Positions 1-6,883 of a stretch of 9,244 bases of DNA are shown here, piece after piece; position 1 is the first letter of the stretch; the number at the start of each line of letters is the position of its first letter. The notes beneath the pieces were generated by a model. It searched no databases. It was not told the origin of the DNA and worked only from the letters and a program-made list of their open reading frames with translations. Source of the stretch: Nitrospinaceae bacterium (GTDB lineage: Bacteria > Nitrospinota > Nitrospinia > Nitrospinales > VA-1); the NCBI GenBank assembly GCA_029937655.1, contig JAPYPK010000056.1:1-9244 (forward strand), read 5' to 3'. Made by a program: the position numbers and the translations under genes.

Positions 1-47
1 TATAGTAGCGGTGGTCTTCTCTTGCTAAAAAGGCGGGAACTACAAGG

Positions 48-1820
48 CTAGAGTTTCTCTTTTAGTTTTTTGAGATTGCTTAAAATTTCATCGATAAACC
101 TGTTTTTCATAGTATAGACATTTGAATTTTCAGCTACCTTCAGATAGTGAACTTCAGGTAATTCTGCGACAGGGTTTCCTATCAGAAGGTGGGTAAGAAT
201 CGTACTTTTCTCATCGAATAATTTTACTGAGATTTTAGGGTTGGTCAGACCGGTTAGCGTATTTCCCGGGTCCCTTGCAAGCACGGATTCAAATTCGATG
301 GAGTTTAGTGTCCAAAGAATATCTTTGCCTATGAAACTTTGAATCGAATCGCTTGGTTTGGGTGAGATTAGCTCCCACTTGTCTGTAGATTTTTTCAAAG
401 TGAAGGTTTGTTTAGAGTCGTGAATTTGTATTTCTTTAACCAGGTCATCCTCAAACATCAAAACTGTCCTGTCTTTCAAGTCATGAAGAGAACGAAATAT
501 TGATTCTACGGATGATTTTTGAAGGGTGAAAACCGTTTCGTCATCGGATCGTTGCGAAAAATAATGATCTTGAGTTGAAGTCTGGTTTCCAAGTTTTAGC
601 GCCCAGGTTTTCCCATTCTTATAGGTAAGGTTTATTTCTTTTTCGGGTTGTTCGAAGTTGAACGTCTTGGAATTTTTGGTATGTGTTGTAATGAATTCCA
701 CAATCCGGACATTTTTTAAGTCAAATAGTAAACTATTAATGGTCGCAGTGTTTGCTTTCATGTTAAGAGGTTTGACCATAGTCCACTTTTGTAAATCTTT
801 TTCATCTCGTATTAGATCTACTGAGCTATTGTCCATGCGTAAAGTCACTTTGACTAAGTCGTCATCGTTGAAATCGACGAGTGACTTGTTAAAAAAATCT
901 ACGAGCTCCCGATTATTCAATGTGTCAAATAATGATTGGTTGATGGAAAAAATATTTTCCTTTAATGGGGTCTTAGCATAGAAACCATGTTCACTTTTTT
1001 TTCCAATTAGCAAAGTGAGTGGTTCGTTTTTCTGTGAAGTAGTTAGTTTGATCCTAAGCTTTGAATTATTTAACCCGTAGGCAGTTAGTTCTTCAGGTTG
1101 CTCTTCCACAAACTGTTCAATACGTGCTGTCTGTATTGTATTTAGTAAATTTGTTATTTCACTTTCGTTTCCTTTTGCAGCAATTTTCCCTTCTGACACT
1201 TCCCAGGACGCTTTCTTTTTTTTCATGCTAAGTGTTTCCTCATTTCGGGTAAGCTCTACTTTTGTGATTTGAGGAGTTTTAAAATTAAGGATAGTTTTAT
1301 CTCGCAAATCATGAACTTCTTGATCTAAACGATTTTTGGTGATATCTGCCGTGAGAACTCGACTCCCATTTAATCGAGCGAGATAAACTTTATTTCCCAT
1401 CGGATGGTCGTCTCCTACTCGTACTCCTTTAGTCTCTCCATTCTCCATTGAAAGAATGATTTTAAGACTAGGAGTATTTAATCCGAAGGGGCTTAAGTCT
1501 TTTGGGGATTCTTCAACCACTCGTGTGAAATTTAGATTTTTGAGAAATAATAGGAAATCTGAAACAACAGGAACATCACCATTGGCATTCACTGGTGCGG
1601 TCATTTGCCACCCGTCTGCCCCAAGGCGTTTTAATGTAATAGTATTTTCTCCCTTGATAAAGGAGATACCTTTGACATTTTCTGAGTCGAATAGAATAAC
1701 TTTCTCTGACCGGTCTTTTTCTTCCTTTTTACGTTTCTCAGAAGGGAGGTCTACCTGGAAGTAGAAAAAAACAATTCCGATAAACACAGCTGCCAGCACA
1801 GCCGTTCCTTTAAATCTCAT
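48..1820 (-). CDS. DUF4340 repeat protein, membrane-anchored, of a Gld-type ABC operon
   Basis: Last gene of the ABC operon; probably an extracytoplasmic partner of the GldG-like protein, of unknown biochemical function. The ATG at 1818-1820 (590 residues) is chosen because it overlaps the upstream stop as ATGA and has GGAGGAG nine bases before it; the longest frame starts seven codons earlier at a TTG inside the upstream gene. One N-terminal membrane segment (about residues 6-22, from GTAVLAAVF) is followed by a charged stretch (EKRKKEEKD), then a soluble region. That region is four DUF4340-like repeats of about 137 residues. Each has a Trp near the start (about W71, W206, W346, W482), a mid-repeat V/I/L-G (about G136, G273, G411, G548), and mostly a linker like DLRDKTILNF (171-180) or DLKDRTVLMF (447-456). 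DUF4340 proteins commonly sit beside GldG-type genes. There is no catalytic motif that I recognise. Family assignment is good; function is unknown. Confidence 0.88.
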   Translation of the reverse strand: MRFKGTAVLAAVFIGIVFFYFQVDLPSEKRKKEEKDRSEKVILFDSENVKGISFIKGENTITLKRLGADGWQMTAPVNANGDVPVVSDFLLFLKNLNFTRVVEESPKDLSPFGLNTPSLKIILSMENGETKGVRVGDDHPMGNKVYLARLNGSRVLTADITKNRLDQEVHDLRDKTILNFKTPQITKVELTRNEETLSMKKKKASWEVSEGKIAAKGNESEITNLLNTIQTARIEQFVEEQPEELTAYGLNNSKLRIKLTTSQKNEPLTLLIGKKSEHGFYAKTPLKENIFSINQSLFDTLNNRELVDFFNKSLVDFNDDDLVKVTLRMDNSSVDLIRDEKDLQKWTMVKPLNMKANTATINSLLFDLKNVRIVEFITTHTKNSKTFNFEQPEKEINLTYKNGKTWALKLGNQTSTQDHYFSQRSDDETVFTLQKSSVESIFRSLHDLKDRTVLMFEDDLVKEIQIHDSKQTFTLKKSTDKWELISPKPSDSIQSFIGKDILWTLNSIEFESVLARDPGNTLTGLTNPKISVKLFDEKSTILTHLLIGNPVAELPEVHYLKVAENSNVYTMKNRFIDEILSNLKKLKEKL

Positions 1821-3391
1821 AAACGGCGTCTCCTCCACCAAGTTCTTACACCAAGAAAAATAACTAAAGACGGGGTTAAGAGTCCAAGCATTAAAATAAG
1901 TATTCCTTGATCGCTTGTCAGGGACAATGGGCTATTCTTCCGTTCCTTGGGGCGGATGGAAATGAGGTTTTCTTCTTCTGCGAGAAAAGAAGCGACATTA
2001 AGGAACAAGTCGCCGTTGCCAGAAAAATTAAAATACTGGTTGTCTGCAAAATCAGAATCACCTATGACTGTCAAGTGTGCCTTCTTGGTATTTTTCAGGT
2101 CGGCAGTAGAATCTGGTTTATTATTTTTTTCGTCTTTCTTTGTACCTTCAACAGGAACCTCTCGGGTCGAGATAACTGCTACTGAGACTGGGCCTTTGAT
2201 GTCAGATTTTTCGTTGAACTGAGATTTTCCTTCCTTCAGAACGTCTAAATTTGTTTCTCCCCAGCTGTTAGCCCCAGTTAATAGGAATTCAGTGGCATCG
2301 GCGTCGGTATTTTTTAGAGCTGTTACAGTTCGTAAAAGTGGGAAGATTGTTGGGAGTGCAAATTCGCGTGTAATTTCATGAGAAATGTATTGGCTGACAA
2401 CAGGCGCTGCATAGTCTCCACCAAATAATTTTGACATCGGGTCTATTACAAAGGAATCTGGAGATTCAATTCCCCACTGCTTTAAAAAATTTTCCATCCC
2501 TGATTTTGATTGAGGATCTAGAAGCAGTAGAACAGATCCTCCTTCATCTAAATATCCTTGTATGAGTTTTTGCTCTTCGGGAAGGATTGGTTTCTCAGGT
2601 CCGGCAATAACAAGAAGTTCTGTGTCGGAAGGAATTTCTCCCGATTGAAGAAGAAGTGATTTCTCAACCTTAAACCCGTCTTTTTCTAAAGCTCCTTTAA
2701 CAGTAGAGAAACCCTGGTTTTCAAAATTATCAACGCGTTTTTCGCCATGACCCTCCAAAAACCGAATCACTTTTTGTTCGTCTTTTGTTACTTTGAGAAT
2801 TCCATGGATCAGGTTTCCTTCACTTGGATCTCTAACTTGGGTTTCCTTTTTTCCGCTTTCAAGAACAATGGTGCCGTAAGTGGTAATTCCATACTGTTTT
2901 GTGATGGCCGGGTTCTTATCAGGGTCAATAAATGAAAGGTTGATCTTTTCTGACGACTCTAGAATGCTTTGCATTCGATCTTGAAATAATTTTTTTTCAG
3001 GAGAGTCGATTTGGAAGAAAGCGGTCAACCTGACTTCGCGCGGTAAAGATTCAATAACTTTTTTGGTCTGTGGGGAAAGAGTGTAAAAACCAGATTCTGT
3101 AAAATCGAATTGTTGGTTATTACGAAAGGCGATAAGGTTTATAAAAACTAAAATACCTAGAGAGATTATGACAATGACTAGTGAATTTGTTCCATGAACA
3201 GCAGATCTTGTTTTCAACGCACGGAGAAGGCTCTTCCTTTCCGATACCCCGAGAAGAAGAGTGTTTAAAACCGTTATGGCTAACAAAACAAGGGCGGGTG
3301 TTGTTTTATCTGGCGCAAGAGTATAGATAAAAAGTCCACAAACTGCAGAAATAGAAGCCAACCATATTGCTATTTTAGAGGAGGTTTTCAT
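1817..3391 (-). CDS. GldG-family ABC transport auxiliary protein
   Basis: Membrane-anchored auxiliary component of a Gld-type ABC system (ABC_transp_aux family). The chosen ATG at 3389-3391 gives 524 residues and has GGAG eight bases upstream, with a 4-base gap after the permease stop. The longest frame instead begins at a TTG nine codons earlier, overlapping the permease. Three N-terminal membrane segments (about residues 6-25, 31-48 and 70-88) are followed by a large soluble region. It opens with a family-typical stretch, DFTESGFYTLSPQTKKVIESL (about 96-116), then RFLEGHGEKRVD (about 210-221), and a GATase-like fold around LLVIAGP and LDEGGSVLLLLDP (about 259-293). A Lys/Asp-rich insert lies near 415-437, the VIGDSDFADN motif near 442-451, and a final membrane helix near 496-515 ends in WWRRRRL. 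The stop overlaps the next start by ATGA. In Bacteroidetes, GldG works with GldA and GldF; the substrate here is unknown. Confidence 0.88.
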   Translation of the reverse strand: MKTSSKIAIWLASISAVCGLFIYTLAPDKTTPALVLLAITVLNTLLLGVSERKSLLRALKTRSAVHGTNSLVIVIISLGILVFINLIAFRNNQQFDFTESGFYTLSPQTKKVIESLPREVRLTAFFQIDSPEKKLFQDRMQSILESSEKINLSFIDPDKNPAITKQYGITTYGTIVLESGKKETQVRDPSEGNLIHGILKVTKDEQKVIRFLEGHGEKRVDNFENQGFSTVKGALEKDGFKVEKSLLLQSGEIPSDTELLVIAGPEKPILPEEQKLIQGYLDEGGSVLLLLDPQSKSGMENFLKQWGIESPDSFVIDPMSKLFGGDYAAPVVSQYISHEITREFALPTIFPLLRTVTALKNTDADATEFLLTGANSWGETNLDVLKEGKSQFNEKSDIKGPVSVAVISTREVPVEGTKKDEKNNKPDSTADLKNTKKAHLTVIGDSDFADNQYFNFSGNGDLFLNVASFLAEEENLISIRPKERKNSPLSLTSDQGILILMLGLLTPSLVIFLGVRTWWRRRRL

Positions 3392-3395
3392 TGTT

Positions 3396-4163
3396 TTATC
3401 TCCATCGGGACGACTCAAGGACTCTATGGGTTAGGAATAACCCGAAAAAGATAAATGAAAGGTAATAAACTAGGTCGCTAGAACTTATCAATCCTTTTAA
3501 AAAATGTTCCAGATGGGTGATTAGAGATAAGTATTCCAGTAGTTGTCCTAACCCCGACCCCGAGGCTTGAGCTCCCCAGCCGATGATCCACATGAACAAT
3601 GCCAAACCAAAACTTATTACCGCCGCTATAATCTGGTTATCAGTAAGAGAAGAAGCAAATAACCCCATTGAAACATAGCATCCGCTCATCAGTAATATTC
3701 CCAGGTAGCCCGTGATGACCGGTCCGGTTTCTGGTTGTCCGATAAGCATTAAGTATCCAGTAGAATAGGCAGAAAGAAGAATCATTAGTCCGACCACAAT
3801 CATGCAGGCCAAAAATTTTCCCGCAATAATTTCTACCAGGTGAATAGGCGACGATAAAAGAAGAGCAAATGTTTTTGATTTTTTTTCTTCTGCAAAACTA
3901 CGCATTGTGATCAATGGGATAACTAGCAGAAGAATCACTGCCATATTATGGAAAGAGGGTTCAAAAACCATCTCGTTTAGATTTAATCCCGCCCCACCTC
4001 CACGCATTTGCTGTGCTTGAAAACTTTGTAGGCTGAAAAAATTTAAAATGTTGAAAAAAATAAACCCATTGAGAATTAAAAACACTGTAGTCAAGGAGTA
4101 AAACACAGGTGAATTAAAAAATGAACCGAGGTCTTTTTTTGCTATGATCCACATATTTTTCAT
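3396..4163 (-). CDS. ABC-2 type permease (GldF-like)
   Basis: Inner-membrane permease of the ABC system, 255 residues, the usual size for a GldF/NosY-like ABC-2 permease. About six membrane segments are visible (roughly residues 20-42, 72-88, 113-137, 148-172, 176-197 and 230-248). The ABC-2 coupling motif TMRSFAEEKKSKTFALLLSSP (about 86-106) follows the second segment; this cytoplasmic helix contacts the ATPase. A Gly-rich loop (MRGGGAGLN, near 53-61) lies between the first two segments. The ATG overlaps the ATPase stop by one base (TAATG) and has GAGG seven bases upstream, so the two are translationally coupled. ATPase, permease and GldG in this order is the Gld-type arrangement. The transported substrate cannot be told from sequence. 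Confidence 0.9.
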   Translation of the reverse strand: MKNMWIIAKKDLGSFFNSPVFYSLTTVFLILNGFIFFNILNFFSLQSFQAQQMRGGGAGLNLNEMVFEPSFHNMAVILLLVIPLITMRSFAEEKKSKTFALLLSSPIHLVEIIAGKFLACMIVVGLMILLSAYSTGYLMLIGQPETGPVITGYLGILLMSGCYVSMGLFASSLTDNQIIAAVISFGLALFMWIIGWGAQASGSGLGQLLEYLSLITHLEHFLKGLISSSDLVYYLSFIFFGLFLTHRVLESSRWR

Positions 4164-5095
4164 TATTGGGCCTCGTTTTCTTCGAGCGTAAGTTTTAGAA
4201 ATACATCTTCCAGAGTCATTGAGGCGGGTTTAAGTTCTACGATACCCCATTTATTATTTAAACTCAGTTGAGCGATTTCATCTTGAATGTCAGCATTTGG
4301 TTCGCAATCAATTGTAAACTGACCAGGTTGCTCTTCGCTGACAGCATTTACTTTTTCCACTCCACGAAGTTTTTCAAGTATTTCGCTGCTACTTTGTCGC
4401 ACCTTTAAAAGTAATCTTTCTCCTTTACGTAATCTCGTTGTTAGAGCTTCTAACGAATCAACTGCAGCGATTTTGCCATCGCTTATGATGATTACTCGTT
4501 TACAAATTTGTGTTATTTCAGGGAGAATGTGCGAACTTAAAATAATCGTGTGAGATAAAGCAAGTTCCTGGATCAGTTTGCGGATTTCGATGATTTGGAT
4601 CGGATCTAATCCAATCGTTGGCTCGTCCAGAATTAGAATATCGGGGTTGTGCACCAGTGCTTGGGCGATCCCGACTCTTTGTTGATAGCCCTTAGACAAC
4701 CTTCCTATAATCCGTTCGCTGACCTCCTTTAGAGAACATTTTTCGATAACTTGCTCAACCGCCGATTGTGTGTTTTTTAAAGGAACGTTACGAAGTCTTG
4801 CCGCAAAAGCTAGATAGTCATAAACGACCATGTCAGCATAAAGAGGTGGTGTTTCGGGGAGGTAGCCTATGAGTTTGCGAATTTCTAAGGACTGCTCAAA
4901 GACATCGAACCCACAAATTTTTGCTGTGCCACTTGAGGCGGGCATAATGCAGGATAAGATGTTCATTGTTGTTGACTTTCCAGCACCATTTGGCCCAAGA
5001 AACCCAACGACTTCCCCCTTCTCAACCTGAAACGATAAACCCTTTATCGCTTCCCTGGGGCCGTAAGACTTAGAAAGTTGTTCTACTTCTATCAT
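4163..5095 (-). CDS. ABC transporter ATP-binding protein (GldA-like)
   Basis: Cytoplasmic ATPase that powers the adjacent permease. All nucleotide-binding motifs are intact: Walker A GPNGAGKST (34-42), the GYLPE segment at the Q-loop position (77-81, with Glu as is common in GldA-type ATPases), signature LSKGYQQR (133-140), Walker B ILILDEPT (153-160, catalytic Glu158), D-loop GLDP (162-165) and switch His189 in SSH. After the ATPase core there is a C-terminal extension of about 90 residues (220-310) ending in MTLEDVFLKLT, a common tail in ABC-2 ATPases. At 310 residues it has the usual length. First gene of the four-gene operon. The start is supported by family alignment (MIEVEQLSKSYG) but has only a weak SD (GGA about 10 bases upstream). 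A candidate promoter lies about 100 bases upstream. Confidence 0.93.
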   Translation of the reverse strand: MIEVEQLSKSYGPREAIKGLSFQVEKGEVVGFLGPNGAGKSTTMNILSCIMPASSGTAKICGFDVFEQSLEIRKLIGYLPETPPLYADMVVYDYLAFAARLRNVPLKNTQSAVEQVIEKCSLKEVSERIIGRLSKGYQQRVGIAQALVHNPDILILDEPTIGLDPIQIIEIRKLIQELALSHTIILSSHILPEITQICKRVIIISDGKIAAVDSLEALTTRLRKGERLLLKVRQSSSEILEKLRGVEKVNAVSEEQPGQFTIDCEPNADIQDEIAQLSLNNKWGIVELKPASMTLEDVFLKLTLEENEAQ

Positions 5096-5193
5096 TTAAA
5101 GTTATCCAAGATAATATTTTGGTATTAATGTAACGCTTCAAAATTTTTTTATAACTAGTTGATTAAAGTTACTAGATTATATTTTTGAAAAAA

Positions 5194-5222
5194 ATATAAT
5201 ACATGAAAATGAACTCTATCAA
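5194..5222 (-). promoter_or_regulatory. Candidate sigma-70-type promoter of the ABC operon
   Basis: Reading the minus strand, TTGATA (5222-5217) is followed by a 17-base spacer and TTATAT (5199-5194). Directly upstream lies an A/T palindrome (5224-5247: TT, eight A, TTAA, eight T, AA), which is where an UP element for the RNA polymerase alpha subunit would be. The leader to the ATPase start would be about 90 bases. The whole 289-base gap is very AT-rich, so chance -10/-35 matches are likely; this is the best-placed one. Confidence 0.3.
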
Positions 5223-5384
5223 ATTAAAAAAAATTAATTTTTTTTAAAAATACTGTGCTGAACAAGATCTAAGCTTGAGAAGTTTTTGTAAAACGTTTCT
5301 CTATTAAAATTTTATCTTGAATCTGGAGTATTGGTGGCGAGGGATGAGAGAAATTCTTTACTGGTTATTTTTAATTTGTTAGGT

Positions 5385-6422
5385 TCATTTTAGTTTTAGC
5401 TTTTTTCCTTTGAGTTCGGCCGAACGATAAATTGTGAATATTAAGTCCAACGCCTTAAGCCCATCGGTACCACTCGATACTCCATCCTTCCCTGTCCGTA
5501 TACACTTTAAGGTTTCTCTCGCACCACCTTCAAAAGGGCTTGTGATTTTTTTAGGTTCTGGAAAACCTACTTTCTCTAATTCTTGAAACCCTGAAAATCG
5601 TTTACTTTTCTTTGTTAGGTACAGTTCGCGCCCATCATTGCCAATCAGAAGGCGTCCCTCTGATCCCTGAATATCTAGTTCAAAGTTGAAGTACTCTCTT
5701 GCACCACCACCTTCTATGAATCCAATTGCTCCATTTTTAAAGCCAATCATTCCGCAGGCCGTTTCCTCGATATACTTTTTCCCATGAGGTCTTTTTTCAT
5801 GCCCAGACACCCATTCCACCGGACCACCGAAGTACAAGAAGAGATCTGTGAGGTGTGTCCCATCGTGAAACAAAGCCCCTCCCCCATGACTACGGGTAGG
5901 GTGCTTGCCGGGTTTGGAGCTTAAGGTGTTTCCAATAATTGTACGGATTTCACCGATCTTCCCGGTTTTAATGATTTGGGATGCTTTTTGGTAGTAGCTA
6001 TCCCAACGCCGCTCATGGTTGATGATTAGTGGAACGTTTCTTTTTTTGCAGAAGCGAACCATTTGGCGGCCATCGTGAGGGTTTAGTGCAATAGGTTTTT
6101 CGCAGAAGATAGCGTTGACTCCTGATCGCGCTGCGTCCATTACCATTGAGGCATGCAGATTCGTCCACGTGGCTATGCAGACGACGTCGAGTTTTTCTTG
6201 ATGCAGCATTTCTAAGTAATCTTCGTAGAGGCGGTTAACACCCCAGTGCACTCCAAAATCTTCCAGCCTTGAACGATCAATGTCGCACCCAGCAACTATC
6301 TTGGTGTTTGAAAGCGCATTAAATCCACCAGCGTGTGTGCACGGTTTCCCCCTCAACTTATCTTTTTCTAAAAGAGTTCCTATGCGCCCGCACCCCACCA
6401 GACCGACTTTATAAACTTTCAT
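5385..6422 (-). CDS. Gfo/Idh/MocA-family NAD(P)-dependent oxidoreductase
   Basis: Predicted cytoplasmic dehydrogenase of 345 residues, normal for the family, whose members oxidise or reduce hydroxyl groups on sugars, inositols and sugar nucleotides. The N-terminal Rossmann fold has GLVGCGRIG (7-15) for the dinucleotide and CDID (46-49) after the second strand. The family EKP motif is at 108-110 (CEKPIAL), with Lys109 the expected catalytic lysine. The C-terminal domain carries GGGALFHDGTHLTDL (180-194), where Asp187 and His190 match the usual catalytic pair. The Lys-rich tail ends KGKKLKLK. It stands alone, with gaps of 461 bases upstream and 289 downstream, so it is probably monocistronic. 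There is no clear SD before the ATG. The substrate is not assignable; a part in making a sugar for flagellin glycosylation is possible from the neighbourhood but not shown. Confidence 0.9.
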   Translation of the reverse strand: MKVYKVGLVGCGRIGTLLEKDKLRGKPCTHAGGFNALSNTKIVAGCDIDRSRLEDFGVHWGVNRLYEDYLEMLHQEKLDVVCIATWTNLHASMVMDAARSGVNAIFCEKPIALNPHDGRQMVRFCKKRNVPLIINHERRWDSYYQKASQIIKTGKIGEIRTIIGNTLSSKPGKHPTRSHGGGALFHDGTHLTDLFLYFGGPVEWVSGHEKRPHGKKYIEETACGMIGFKNGAIGFIEGGGAREYFNFELDIQGSEGRLLIGNDGRELYLTKKSKRFSGFQELEKVGFPEPKKITSPFEGGARETLKCIRTGKDGVSSGTDGLKALDLIFTIYRSAELKGKKLKLK

Positions 6423-6471
6423 GACTTTTTAGGTGAAAAGAAAATTAAATTAGGCCAAGCGATACTTAAGT

Positions 6472-6499
6472 ATTGTATCACCGGTTACATTTCTTTGAA
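6472..6499 (-). promoter_or_regulatory. Candidate promoter of the oxidoreductase gene
   Basis: On the minus strand, TTCAAA (6499-6494, four of six matches to the -35 consensus) is followed by a 16-base spacer and TACAAT (6477-6472, five of six). The start of transcription would fall near 6465, giving a leader of about 40 bases. A perfect 12-base palindrome, ATACTTAAGTAT (6462-6473), overlaps the predicted -10 and start site and could be an operator half-site pair. This is pattern matching only. Confidence 0.35.
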
Positions 6500-6578
6500 T
6501 CTAAAGGTTGGGTTTTAAGGGGGATGTTGTAACTCTTGATTGCGTAGCAATGATTTTACTTTAGCGTGACAACAAAGG

Positions 6579-6604
6579 AGGTGAGTTCTGTGAAGAACTC
6601 ACCT
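6579..6604 (-). terminator. Hairpin, possible terminator of the flagellin transcript
   Basis: A perfect 11-base-pair stem, AGGTGAGTTCT against AGAACTCACCT, encloses a 4-base loop (TCAC on the minus strand). On the minus strand it is followed by CCTTTGTTGT, a poor U-tract, so termination may be weak or need Rho. It lies about 280 bases after the second flagellin stop and before the oxidoreductase promoter, the expected place for the end of the flagellin transcript. The 3' arm and the following bases read TCACCTCCTTT, the same as the 3' end of 16S rRNA. Confidence 0.45.
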
Positions 6605-6682
6605 TGCTCCCACCTCGTTTGGTTCTTTCGAAAGCCATACGTTTGTTTTTTGATATTAACAATTTAATTTTTGTTAAATCAT

Positions 6683-6700
6683 GTTCTGGCCTCCCAGAAC
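6683..6700. other. Short hairpin in the gap after the flagellins
   Basis: GTTCTGG pairs perfectly with CCAGAAC around a 4-base loop (GAGG on the minus strand). There is no U-tract on the minus side, so it is not a convincing terminator; it may stabilise the 3' end of the flagellin mRNA. A weaker A/T inverted repeat, TTAACAA/TTGTTAA with an 8-base loop, is next to it at 6656-6677. The rest of the 461-base gap (6423-6883) holds a possible 41-codon ORF, another hairpin and a candidate promoter, described separately. Confidence 0.3.
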
Positions 6701-6728
6701 TTTCTCTCCGGTACCTTGACTGATTAGC

Positions 6729-6854
6729 CTACATAAGGAGTTCTGCCAATCGAGCATCTATCCTCAAGTAAGCCTTTGGGTCTGTTGAGTTTTCGTCTGA
6801 AAGGGAAGTACTATCTCCACTAGTTTTCCCTTTAGAATACTTTTTGTTACTCAC
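6729..6854 (-). CDS. Possible small protein, 41 residues, after the flagellins
   Basis: A GTG start (6854-6852) opens a 41-codon frame ending at TAG (6729-6731), 29 bases after the second flagellin stop. The product has a Ser/Lys/Gly-rich N-terminal half (SNKKYSKGKTSGDSTSLS) and a C-terminal half, DPKAYLRIDARLAELLM, that could form an amphipathic helix. That composition looks more protein-like than random AT-rich translation. Against it, there is no clear SD before the GTG and I recognise no family. The same frame stays open for another 55 codons after the TAG, to a TAA at 6561-6563, so this could be the intact 5' part of a decayed longer gene. Not recognised; no function proposed. Confidence 0.3.
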   Translation of the reverse strand: MSNKKYSKGKTSGDSTSLSDENSTDPKAYLRIDARLAELLM

Positions 6855-6883
6855 GTAAACTCAAACTTACAGGTTAGTCTTCT

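Noticed and set aside
1..47. Start of another gene after the DUF4340 protein
   Set aside because: No start codon with SD, and too little sequence to judge.
1821..1841. Longer DUF4340 protein start at TTG 1841
   Set aside because: The ATG at 1820 has GGAGGAG nine bases upstream and an ATGA overlap; the TTG codon would place that SD inside the gene.
658..2222. Plus-strand open frames of 91-107 codons opposite the DUF4340 and GldG-like genes
   Set aside because: Shadows of well-supported minus-strand genes; no family features and no ribosome site.
3392..3418. Longer GldG-like start at TTG 3418
   Set aside because: It would overlap the permease by 23 bases and has no clear SD; the ATG at 3391 has GGAG eight bases upstream.
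5277..5301. Imperfect hairpin after the oxidoreductase, considered as its terminator
   Set aside because: It has a 2-base bulge, few GC pairs and no T-run after it on the minus strand.
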